Below, one piece after another: positions 1 through 8,290 of a stretch of 64,000 bases of DNA (position 1 is the first letter of the stretch; each line of letters opens with the position of its first letter). Both the position numbers and the translations under genes were made by a program. The notes below the pieces were generated by a model. That model was given only the letters and a program-made list of their open reading frames with translations. It made no database searches and was not told the origin of the DNA. Origin of the DNA: JBMFVE01 sp049966155 (GTDB lineage: Bacteria > Bacteroidota > Ignavibacteria > Kryptoniales > JAKASW01). The stretch covers positions 192,837-256,836 of the forward strand of contig JBMFVE010000003.1 of the NCBI GenBank assembly GCA_049966155.1. The letters are read 5' to 3'.

Positions 1-588
1 GTATCGGGTTGCTATTGTGCTGATTCCAATGGCCTGATCACCTGAAGCATCTTCAGCGTCTTTAATTATCTCTCTTATAAGATTTGAAAGAAAAGCAAAA
101 ATAGATGCAGTATAAACATTTTTGAAGCTTTGGACGGCTGCACCCCCGTATATAAACGCAAGACCAGTCATTGCAGCGACAGAAATATTTCCAAGGAGAA
201 TTATCCCCTTTAACCTATAGCTATACAGAAAAATGATAGCAGCCGCAGTTGCAGAAATGATAAGGGTTTGAAGATTAATCAGTCCACCGACAAAAACACC
301 CGTAATAGTGGTAGCTAAATAAAAAGATTTTACCTCCTTTTTAGTAACTTTACCGGCCGGTACGGGTCTGCCAGGTCGATTTATTTTATCTATTTCGATA
401 TCAAAGAGATCATTAATGGCGTTCCCACCTGATGTTATTAATGATGCAGACAAAGCAGCTAAAAATAATTTCAAACTGTGAAATACATTGACTCCGCTAA
501 GGATGCCTGCGCTCTCCACGCTTAAAAATGCTATAAATACATTTCCCATACGGGCAAGGTTTACGTATGTTTTAATTTTGTCGGACAT
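1..588 (-). CDS. UbiA-family prenyltransferase (geranylgeranylglycerol-phosphate geranylgeranyltransferase-like), 3' end outside window
   Basis: This is an integral-membrane prenyltransferase. UbiA enzymes join a polyprenyl diphosphate to an acceptor such as a quinone ring, haem or a glycerol-phosphate ether. I translated it from the minus strand: it starts at an ATG at 588, reads MSDKIKTYVNLARMGN and stays open for 196 codons to the window edge. The first Asp-rich site is NAINDLFDIEIDKINRPGRP. The second is seen as IKDAEDASGD. Both are the Mg-diphosphate sites of the family, separated by hydrophobic helices. The closest type I recognise is the archaeal-like digeranylgeranylglyceryl-phosphate synthase group found in Bacteroidota/FCB genomes, but a menaquinone or haem O enzyme cannot be excluded without the C-terminus. 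It lies 3 nt after the Omp85 gene, so it is probably the last gene of a carB-Omp85-ubiA transcript. Confidence 0.85.
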   Translation of the reverse strand, partial: MSDKIKTYVNLARMGNVFIAFLSVESAGILSGVNVFHSLKLFLAALSASLITSGGNAINDLFDIEIDKINRPGRPVPAGKVTKKEVKSFYLATTITGVFVGGLINLQTLIISATAAAIIFLYSYRLKGIILLGNISVAAMTGLAFIYGGAAVQSFKNVYTASIFAFLSNLIREIIKDAEDASGDQAIGISTIATRY

Positions 589-591
589 CCT

Positions 592-2385
592 TTAGAATTG
601 GTTTATGATTCCAAAATGAATTTTACCTTCTGTAAATGATTCTCCTCTGGCGAGAGCAAAGCTTGCCTTCAGTATTCCAAAGCCCGTTTCAATCTGGGCA
701 CCAATACCATAGCCATATAAGAAGAATTGTTTTTGAGGAATATGAGCTATCGGGTCAGCGGGCCTCATTATATATCCTGCGTCGAGAAAAGCAAAAATAT
801 AAGATCTTTGTTCGGTTATGTAGCGATATTCAAGATTCGTCCATGTTGCTCTGGATGCTATGAATTGCCTTTCCAGGTATCCGCGAATCGTGTTTGTACC
901 CCCAATTCTGTAGAGATCGGTCTGGTCTAGTTCATTTCCAATTACCTGTGCAGCATGCACACTGATTGCTGCAACCTGGCGGTGAAAGATCTCATGATAC
1001 ATTGAAAGGTCGATTGTAAAATGCTGTATATAAACAGAATTTTGTGCCAATGTAGTAATTAGTGAGGGTGGGCCATAAATAGTTTTCCTGCCGAACTTAA
1101 ACTGGGTCTCGTACAATGCCCCATAAGTTGGATTGTAAATGTCGTTTCGGGTATCGTAGGTTCCACCCAATCCAAGATTTGTCGTCGTGCTTTGAAAAAC
1201 CAGGTAATTGTTAAAACTGTTAATCAAAGGAGTAACTGAAGTTTGTTCGAAGTTTAAATTTGCTGTTAGATTATCATTAAAGATAAAGGCGCCGCCAATC
1301 TTAAAGTTTCGAGTAATGGAAGTCGTGTCCTGCTCTCTTTGGTTGAAAGCAAAACTTACATTTAATGGGAGTCCAAATATATATGGCTCCATGTAGCTAA
1401 TCTGGAGCTCTTGTGTCAGCCTTGTTTCCTGATGCCATTTTGCTCCAAACATCCTGCCTGTACCAAAGAGGTTTCGCATAGAGATGTCTACGGCTCCTGT
1501 GAAATATCCCTTTTGGTCAGCTTGAGGGGGGACGTAACCAATGATGCCGTCAAATGTGTTAGTATTGCCCTCAGTTACTTTCACCAGTATTCCGGTGGTA
1601 TCCCCTTCTTTAAAGAGTCTAACATAGTCAACCTTCTCGAAAAACCCGAGATTGTTCAAGCGCTCCTTTGCCCTGCTCAGCAATTTGTTGCTGTAGTAAG
1701 TCCCTTTTGGAATCGATATGGCACGAATAATTACGTAATCTCTGGTTGTAGTGTTACCCTCTATTTTAAATGCATTAATTTTAATTCTATCGCCTTCCTG
1801 TATCTGAATTGCGATGCCAATTGAATCATGATCATCTTTTCCATAAAGGTATATACTATCAATTGAAATCTTTGTGAGGGCATATCCGTAATCATCGTAT
1901 CTTTTTAAAATTCTTTTTATATCATTTTCCAGGAGGTGCTGATTTAATGGCTCGCCGACATGTGTATCCATCATCTCGTACAATTCTGCCGCTTTAAAGA
2001 CCTTGTTTCCCGAAAATAAAATCTTACCAACAGTCATTTGTGGCCCTTCGTTAATATACAATTTGAGAGTGCGGCGTTCATAATTGCCTGCACTGTCAAT
2101 TTTGATTGAATCCACGTGAAACAGAAGATACCCACGTGAGTAGTAAAGAGACTTTATTTTTTGGAGCACTGAATTAATTTTAATCGAATCATTTGCAGGA
2201 AAATTAAGAGGTTCAAAGAGTTCCTCAAGTTGACGCGAAGGGAATGAAATGGCACCGTAAATATTGACGCTCTTAATTTGTGATTGAGCTAACAATGATG
2301 TGACCAGAAAAAATTCAAATAGGGAGACTGATGCTAAACAGGGCTTCAATCTAATAAAATTGAATTTTGTGTTGAACGCATGCAA
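592..2385 (-). CDS. Omp85/BamA-family outer-membrane protein with POTRA domains
   Basis: 597 residues. A hydrophobic signal segment (about residues 13-33, ending LLAQ) is followed by a POTRA-rich half. This contains repeated elements such as ILFSGNKVF and IEGNTTTRDYVI, typical of POTRA strands. The rest is a beta-barrel with the Gly/aromatic pattern of surface-antigen (Bac_surface_Ag) domains, and the last residue is Phe, as in outer-membrane barrels. At about 600 residues with perhaps three POTRAs it is shorter than classical BamA (about 800), so it may be a BamA paralogue or a TamA-like translocase. The start used is TTG, 1 nt after the carB stop. A second in-frame TTG near 2349 would also leave a good signal peptide, so the exact start is uncertain. 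It is likely co-transcribed with carB and the UbiA gene. Confidence 0.88.
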   Translation of the reverse strand: MHAFNTKFNFIRLKPCLASVSLFEFFLVTSLLAQSQIKSVNIYGAISFPSRQLEELFEPLNFPANDSIKINSVLQKIKSLYYSRGYLLFHVDSIKIDSAGNYERRTLKLYINEGPQMTVGKILFSGNKVFKAAELYEMMDTHVGEPLNQHLLENDIKRILKRYDDYGYALTKISIDSIYLYGKDDHDSIGIAIQIQEGDRIKINAFKIEGNTTTRDYVIIRAISIPKGTYYSNKLLSRAKERLNNLGFFEKVDYVRLFKEGDTTGILVKVTEGNTNTFDGIIGYVPPQADQKGYFTGAVDISMRNLFGTGRMFGAKWHQETRLTQELQISYMEPYIFGLPLNVSFAFNQREQDTTSITRNFKIGGAFIFNDNLTANLNFEQTSVTPLINSFNNYLVFQSTTTNLGLGGTYDTRNDIYNPTYGALYETQFKFGRKTIYGPPSLITTLAQNSVYIQHFTIDLSMYHEIFHRQVAAISVHAAQVIGNELDQTDLYRIGGTNTIRGYLERQFIASRATWTNLEYRYITEQRSYIFAFLDAGYIMRPADPIAHIPQKQFFLYGYGIGAQIETGFGILKASFALARGESFTEGKIHFGIINQF

Positions 2386-2386
2386 T

Positions 2387-5300
2387 TCAAGAGGTGCTGC
2401 TATTACCTGTTAGTTGTACAGGTTGTCTGTCAGAAAGTGATTTATGGTATTGCTGTATCGACTTTACAGACAGATCACCTCTCTGAAGAGTTTTTATTGC
2501 TCTTACAGCAGCAGATGCGGCAGACAGAGTTGTGGCAAACGAAACTTTATGCTCAATTGCTGCCCAGCCAATAGCGTATTCGTCGAACCTGGATTCTTCT
2601 CCAAGGGGGGTATTGATTATAAACTGGATTTTCCCATTTTTGATATAATCTACAATATTTGGTCGCCCTTCACTGACTTTAAAGATATGCTCATTTTCAA
2701 TTCCATTACGAGAAAAGAATTTAGATGTACCCTCTGTGGCTATTATTTTGAATCCAAGGTTTATAAATTCCCGAGCCACCTGCAAAGTCTTCTCGTTTTT
2801 GTCATTATCATTCACACTGAAGAGAACATTGCCCTCGGTTGGCAGGGGATTTCCTGCAGCAGCCTGACTCTTTGCATATGCTGCACCAAAGTTGGAATCA
2901 ATACCCATCACTTCTCCGGTGGACCGCATCTCAGGTCCCAGAAAAACCTTTACCCGTGTGAACCGATTAAATGGGAAAACAGCTTCTTTTATGGATACAT
3001 GCTTATGATTTTCATTAACACCGACAAAATTCAAATCCTTAAGCTTTTTCCCGAGCATAACTTTTGCGGCAACCTTTGCCAGCGGAATGCCAATCGACTT
3101 GCTTACAAAGGGTACGGTCCGACTGGCACGTGGATTAACCTCCAGAACATAGACAATGTCATCCTTCATGGCAAACTGAATGTTCATTAATCCAATAACA
3201 TTAAGCCCCTTTGCGAGAGCTTTTGTGTACTCTTTGATCTCTTTCAAACATTTTTCAGTGATCATGTATGGAGGAATCACAGCAGCGCTGTCGCCCGAAT
3301 GAATCCCGGCCTCTTCAATGTGTTCCATAATAGCACCTATCACCACATCCTCCCCGTCTGCTACGGCATCAACATCAAACTCAAATGCATCTTCGAGGAA
3401 TCTATCTATCAGCACAGGTTTGTCTGGTGAGATTTCGGCAGCAGTTCGCATATAATTTCGGAGAGAGGCCTCATTATAACATATTTCCATAGCGCGACCT
3501 CCAAGAACATAAGATGGTCTGACAAGCACGGGGTAGCCTATAAAACTGGCCACATCAACTGCTTCGTTCACCGAGTACGCCGTACCAAACATTGGATGGG
3601 GTATTCCCAGCTTTTGCAATAATTCACCAAACCGCTTCCTATCCTCTGCGATGTCTATTCCCTCTGAACCTGTGCCAAGGAGCCTGACGCCGGCCTCTTC
3701 CAGTGCCTTTGCAAGTTTTAATGGGGTTTGTCCGCCAAAGCTTACTATGACCCCTGATGGATCCTCAGCTTCAATTACATTCATAACGTTTTCAAAGGTC
3801 AGGGGTTCAAAGTAAAGTTTGTCGGCAGTGTCGTAATCAGTTGAAACGGTCTCAGGATTGCAATTTATCATTATAGCTTCATAGCCCTCTTCCTGAGCAG
3901 CCAGGACGCCATGCACGCAGCAATAATCAAACTCAATTCCCTGTCCAATTCTATTTGGTCCGCTTCCAAGTATGACGACCTTCTCTTTTTTACTTCGGGT
4001 GAACTCATTTTCTTCTTCATAAGTTGAAAAATGATATGGCGTTTCCGCTTCGAATTCTGCAGCGCAGGTATCAACAGTTTTGAAAACGGGAATTACGCCA
4101 AGCGACTTTCGGAGATTCCTGACAGTTTTCTCCTCCACCCCGAGAATTTCGGCAATCTGGATATCGGAGAAACCAAGTTGTTTGGCCTTGAGTAAAATCT
4201 CCTTGTTCATGGCTTTTTTATTGATCAATTGATTTTCAAAAGAAACGATTTCCTCTATATTCTTTAAAAACCATTTATCTATTCGGGTCAGTTCGTATAT
4301 TTCATCAACTGAAAATCCGGCTTCCAGTGCCAGTCGAATGAAGAAAATATTGTCTGGTTTCCTTTGCTTCAGGTGATTTGCTATCATCTTCCGATAGTTT
4401 TCTACTTCTGATTTCCTTACTGAGCGGAAGCTATATTTATCTTTCCCGTCAGCACCGAGACCGTTTCTTCCCTGTTCAAGTGAACTTAAAGCCTTTTGCA
4501 GAGCCTCCTTGAATGTTCTCCCAAAAGCCATCGCCTCCCCAACCGATTTCATTTGCACGCCGAGAGTATCATCTGCACCCTTGAATTTTTCAAAATCCCA
4601 TCGAGGAATTTTCACAACGACATAATCAATGGAAGGCTCGAAAGAAGCAGGTGTTTTCTTTGTGATATCATTTGGAATTTCATCAAGTGTAAGTCCAACT
4701 GCCAGCATAGCTGCTATTTTTGCTATTGGAAATCCTGTTGCCTTTGAAGCCAATGCACTTGAGCGAGAAACACGAGGGTTCATTTCAATAACTACCATTC
4801 TGCCATCCGATGGGTTGACTGCAAATTGAATATTTGAACCACCGGTCTCCACCCCCACTGCCCGTATTATTTTCTTTGCCCAGTCGCGCATTGTCTGATA
4901 TTCACGATCAGTCAGTGTTTGTGCAGGAGCAACAGTAATTGAATCGCCAGTGTGAACACCCATTGGATCAACATTCTCAATTGAGCATACAATTACAACA
5001 TTGTCATTCTTATCCCTCATTACTTCAAGTTCAAATTCCTTCCAGCCTATGACAGATTCTTCGACGAGAATTTCGCTTATTGGACTGACAGACAGGCCGT
5101 GCCTGGCAATTTCCTCATACTCTTCTATATTATAAGCAACTCCGCCGCCCATCCCCCCGAGGGTAAATGATGGTCTGATTATTGCCGGGAAACCAACTTC
5201 CTTAATGATGGTCATTGCCTGGGAAATAGTTTTAACAAATCCACCCTTTGGGACATCCAGGCCTATCGAGGTTACTGTTTCTTTGAAAAGCTCTCTGTCC

Positions 5301-5680
5301 TCAGCCTTTTGAATAGCCCGAAGATTTGCTCCTATCATCTCAACGTTATGTTTTTCGAGTATACCTGCTTCAGCCAATGAAACGGCAATGTTCAAAGCAG
5401 TCTGGCCTCCCATTGTAGGGAGAATGGCATCGGGTTTTTCCAATTCTATAATTTTGCGGACAAATTCAGGGGTAAGGGGTTCTATGTAAGTTACATCTGC
5501 TAATTCCGGGTCTGTCATGATTGTCGCTGGGTTACTGTTCACTAGGATGACTTTATACCCCAGCTTTCGAAGAATTTTGCATGCCTGGGTTCCAGAGTAA
5601 TCAAATTCGCAAGCCTGCCCAATAACAATGGGGCCACTCCCTATGATCAATATAGAACGTATGTCTTTGCGTGCTGGCAA
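2387..5680 (-). CDS. carB: carbamoyl-phosphate synthase large subunit
   Basis: CarB makes carbamoyl phosphate from bicarbonate, two ATP and ammonia delivered by CarA, feeding pyrimidine and arginine synthesis in the cytoplasm. The protein is 1097 residues, the normal length. It shows the duplicated organisation: the first half begins with a Rossmann-like segment (IGSGPIVIGQACEFDYSG) and carries an ATP-grasp domain. The second half repeats this (ILGSGPNRIGQGIEFDYCC) and ends with an MGS-like allosteric domain (IIATEGTSKFF, then FIINTPLG). An oligomerisation region separates the halves. The start is TTG; the opening MPARKDIRSILIIGSG matches the family N-terminus, so the non-ATG start looks right. 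The small subunit carA is not in the window. The Omp85 gene follows after a single nucleotide. Confidence 0.97.
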   Translation of the reverse strand: MPARKDIRSILIIGSGPIVIGQACEFDYSGTQACKILRKLGYKVILVNSNPATIMTDPELADVTYIEPLTPEFVRKIIELEKPDAILPTMGGQTALNIAVSLAEAGILEKHNVEMIGANLRAIQKAEDRELFKETVTSIGLDVPKGGFVKTISQAMTIIKEVGFPAIIRPSFTLGGMGGGVAYNIEEYEEIARHGLSVSPISEILVEESVIGWKEFELEVMRDKNDNVVIVCSIENVDPMGVHTGDSITVAPAQTLTDREYQTMRDWAKKIIRAVGVETGGSNIQFAVNPSDGRMVVIEMNPRVSRSSALASKATGFPIAKIAAMLAVGLTLDEIPNDITKKTPASFEPSIDYVVVKIPRWDFEKFKGADDTLGVQMKSVGEAMAFGRTFKEALQKALSSLEQGRNGLGADGKDKYSFRSVRKSEVENYRKMIANHLKQRKPDNIFFIRLALEAGFSVDEIYELTRIDKWFLKNIEEIVSFENQLINKKAMNKEILLKAKQLGFSDIQIAEILGVEEKTVRNLRKSLGVIPVFKTVDTCAAEFEAETPYHFSTYEEENEFTRSKKEKVVILGSGPNRIGQGIEFDYCCVHGVLAAQEEGYEAIMINCNPETVSTDYDTADKLYFEPLTFENVMNVIEAEDPSGVIVSFGGQTPLKLAKALEEAGVRLLGTGSEGIDIAEDRKRFGELLQKLGIPHPMFGTAYSVNEAVDVASFIGYPVLVRPSYVLGGRAMEICYNEASLRNYMRTAAEISPDKPVLIDRFLEDAFEFDVDAVADGEDVVIGAIMEHIEEAGIHSGDSAAVIPPYMITEKCLKEIKEYTKALAKGLNVIGLMNIQFAMKDDIVYVLEVNPRASRTVPFVSKSIGIPLAKVAAKVMLGKKLKDLNFVGVNENHKHVSIKEAVFPFNRFTRVKVFLGPEMRSTGEVMGIDSNFGAAYAKSQAAAGNPLPTEGNVLFSVNDNDKNEKTLQVAREFINLGFKIIATEGTSKFFSRNGIENEHIFKVSEGRPNIVDYIKNGKIQFIINTPLGEESRFDEYAIGWAAIEHKVSFATTLSAASAAVRAIKTLQRGDLSVKSIQQYHKSLSDRQPVQLTGNSSTS

Positions 5681-5754
5681 TATTTTTCTCTTTTTCGGGT
5701 TAAAAGTTAATCAGCTAAATGGGCCTAATCAAGATTGATTTACAAACTTTTGAC

Positions 5755-6606
5755 TCATCTATCCATTAGTTCGGATACAAGGAGTCCGCAGACAATGAAA
5801 GCTCCTCCAACAGCACCAATAAAGCCAACGAATTCTCTAAATGCAATAAATGCTATCACGTTTGCAAAAACAGGCTCCGCAGCAAAAATGACGGCAGCTC
5901 GCGTTGGAGTTGTTTCTCTTTGATATTTTGTTTGAATGTATGTAGCAAATACGGTGGCAAGGAGTGAAAGATAGAGAAAGGAAATTACAAGAGGGATTGT
6001 AAGGTGGATGCTCGCGGATTCCACAAAAGGGGTGGCAGCAAAGGATAGTCCACTTACCATAATGAGTTGCAGGAGGGTTAAGTTGGACACGTCGTGTTGT
6101 TTTGAAAAGATATCCAGGTATACTATGTACACAGAGAATGCAACTGAGCACCCGAAAGTCAAGAGATCTCCGGCATTTAATCCCTGTCCTCCAGGTGAGG
6201 TAAGTAAATACAGGCCTATTACAATAATAATTATTCCAATGATGTTCCCTCTGGTTGGTGTTTTTTTCTCAATTAAAGCCTGAGTTAATGGAGTCAAGGC
6301 TACAAGTAAACCCGTGATGAAAGCAGATTTGGAGGCAGTTGTATATTTCAATCCAATTGTTTGAAGTGCAAAGCCAACCCATAATAAACTGCCTATAATT
6401 ATACCTCCTTTTAAAGTATTCAAATTCATCCTCAGATAATTTTTTCTGAAAATGACAGGAAAAAAAATCGCGGCCATTCCAAAACGAACTCCGAGGAAAA
6501 TAAGGGGTGACACGCCATTAAGGGAGGACTTAACAACTGCAAAAGTGCTCCCCCATATAAACGTGATTAAAAGGAGTAAAAATTCAGCCTTACGAGATGA
6601 AGACAT
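5755..6606 (-). CDS. EamA/DMT-family inner-membrane transporter
   Basis: 283 residues, almost entirely hydrophobic, with about ten predicted transmembrane helices in two homologous halves. This is the usual architecture of drug/metabolite (EamA, RhaT-like) exporters. The opening ITFIWGSTFAVVKSSLNG and the mid-protein repeat around TFGCSVAFSVYIVYLDIFSK are typical of the family. The C-terminal EPVFANVIAFIAFREF region contains the conserved E-P motif of the second repeat. The substrate cannot be told from the sequence. The start is the ATG at 6606. The gene ends 74 nt before carB on the same strand and may share its transcript, with no functional link implied. Confidence 0.88.
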   Translation of the reverse strand: MSSSRKAEFLLLLITFIWGSTFAVVKSSLNGVSPLIFLGVRFGMAAIFFPVIFRKNYLRMNLNTLKGGIIIGSLLWVGFALQTIGLKYTTASKSAFITGLLVALTPLTQALIEKKTPTRGNIIGIIIIVIGLYLLTSPGGQGLNAGDLLTFGCSVAFSVYIVYLDIFSKQHDVSNLTLLQLIMVSGLSFAATPFVESASIHLTIPLVISFLYLSLLATVFATYIQTKYQRETTPTRAAVIFAAEPVFANVIAFIAFREFVGFIGAVGGAFIVCGLLVSELMDR

Positions 6607-6799
6607 TTTACAAAAATGAGTTTAATAAAGATAGAAGTTAAACGAAGCTTTTGCAAATTTTTCAATTCATCATTCAACATGCTGGCAAAAATCGGACATT
6701 TTACCGCAACTTTAGCACGGTTAAGATTAAGGGCTGAAACAGTCCTTTTATCGGCATAATTTTTCATGGACGCTAAGAGAGGGATGAATATTCTAAAAT

Positions 6800-8212
6800 A
6801 TGATTGCGGATGAAATGGAGCATTTCAAGCATAAAATTCTTGTAATTGACGACGATGATGGTATTATTTTTGCTTTGAGGCAGTTGTTTACAAAGGACGG
6901 TTATGAGGTTGTAACTGCTCAAAATGCCAGTTCTGGTTTGCAGTTGATTCCGTTTGAGAGGCCATCACTGGTATTCATGGATATAAATATGCCCGGGATG
7001 AATGGGCTTGATACTCTGAAAAGGATGAAAGAGGAATATCCAGACCTTCCTGTTATAATGATTACGGGATTTGGAACGGTAGAGACAGCTGTTCGGGCAA
7101 TGCAGTTTGGAGCATTTGACTATCTCACAAAGCCGCTCGATATCAGGCAACTGAGGAAGGTTGTCTCTGAAGCTCTGGTGAACATAGATAATGGTTCTTT
7201 TTCCCGCTATTCAGCTGAACCAATCAAAGCGGAGCTAACCGATAACTATGAGCTTGTTGGAAAAAGCGCTCAGATGCAGAAGATATACAAACTTATTGGC
7301 TCCATTTCAACCACCCCCAATTCCACACCTGTTTTGCTCCTTGGTGAAAGTGGTACAGGAAAGGAATTGGTTGCTCGAGCAATCCACAGCTACGGCCCGA
7401 ACAAGGATGAACCTTTTGTTGCTGTTAATTGCACAGCTGTTCCTGAAACGTTGCTGGAATCTGAACTTTTTGGTTACGAAAAAGGGGCTTTCACTGGAGC
7501 AGGTGAGAGAAAACAAGGGAAATTTGAAATTGCAGGGTCCGGGACAATTTTTTTAGATGAGATAGGTGATCTTCCAGTTTTTCTGCAGCAAAAACTCTTG
7601 CGGGTTTTGCAGGAGCGACAGTTTGAAAGGCTTGGTGGAAATGAGCCTGTATATGTCGCTGCTCGAGTAATTGCTGCCACTAACAGGGACATATCTGAAG
7701 AGGTAAACAAGGGTACTTTCAGAAAGGATTTATTTTACCGCTTAAATGTAATGGTTATTCACCTGCCACTATTAAGAGAGCGACGGGAAGATGTACCTGT
7801 TCTTGCCAATTATTTTTTACTCAAGTACTCAAAGAGAATGAGAAAAAAAATCTCGGGGTTTTCTGATGACGCAATGAAAATGTTAAATGCTTATGACTAT
7901 CCAGGGAATGTTCGAGAGCTTGAAAACATTATTGAACGAGCAGTGATTTTATCGAAGTTAGAAGTGATTACCCCTGATCTTTTGAGGGATGTTTCTTTTT
8001 ATTATGATGACGGCCATAAGTTGCCCGTAGTGTGGAAATTCGCAGAGGCCCGGAAGAATGCAATCGATAAATTTGAAATTGCATTCGTAAAGGATGCTCT
8101 AAAAAGGAATCGCGGCAACATTACTGCTGCAGCAAGGGAATCTGGTATGACGCGTCAAAACTTTCAGAGATTAGTTTCCAAACATAGAATCAATGTGGAA
8201 GAGTTCAGATAG
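6800..8212 (+). CDS. sigma-54-dependent NtrC/AtoC-type response regulator
   Basis: 470 residues in the classic three-part layout. The N-terminal receiver domain carries the acidic pocket IDDDD and the phosphoacceptor Asp61 (MDINMPG). The AAA+ ATPase has Walker A GESGTGKE, the sigma-54-contacting GAFTGA loop, Walker B (IFLDEIGDL) and an arginine-finger region. The C-terminus is a Fis-type helix-turn-helix (NITAAARESGMTRQNFQRL). On phosphorylation such proteins open RpoN promoters. The start at 6800 has no strong ribosome site; an in-frame ATG at 6815 (MEHFK) is an alternative. The sensor kinase follows 78 nt downstream, so they are probably a pair. Their position directly before the cytochrome module makes that module a candidate target, which is inference. 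Confidence 0.95.
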   Translation: MIADEMEHFKHKILVIDDDDGIIFALRQLFTKDGYEVVTAQNASSGLQLIPFERPSLVFMDINMPGMNGLDTLKRMKEEYPDLPVIMITGFGTVETAVRAMQFGAFDYLTKPLDIRQLRKVVSEALVNIDNGSFSRYSAEPIKAELTDNYELVGKSAQMQKIYKLIGSISTTPNSTPVLLLGESGTGKELVARAIHSYGPNKDEPFVAVNCTAVPETLLESELFGYEKGAFTGAGERKQGKFEIAGSGTIFLDEIGDLPVFLQQKLLRVLQERQFERLGGNEPVYVAARVIAATNRDISEEVNKGTFRKDLFYRLNVMVIHLPLLRERREDVPVLANYFLLKYSKRMRKKISGFSDDAMKMLNAYDYPGNVRELENIIERAVILSKLEVITPDLLRDVSFYYDDGHKLPVVWKFAEARKNAIDKFEIAFVKDALKRNRGNITAAARESGMTRQNFQRLVSKHRINVEEFR

Positions 8213-8290
8213 CCCAATGTTAGAAGTAGTTGTGAGTATTTACTTAAGAGACCTTAACAGGTCTGTGATTTCCGGAATTGATGAAAGCCT

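Noticed and set aside
2444..3190. 248-codon plus-strand frame inside carB
   Set aside because: Cys- and Ser-rich shadow frame of a long, well-conserved gene on the other strand; no signal for its own translation.
6567..6767. 66-codon minus-strand frame overlapping the start of the EamA gene
   Set aside because: No ribosome site or family features, and it overlaps the promoter region of two genes.
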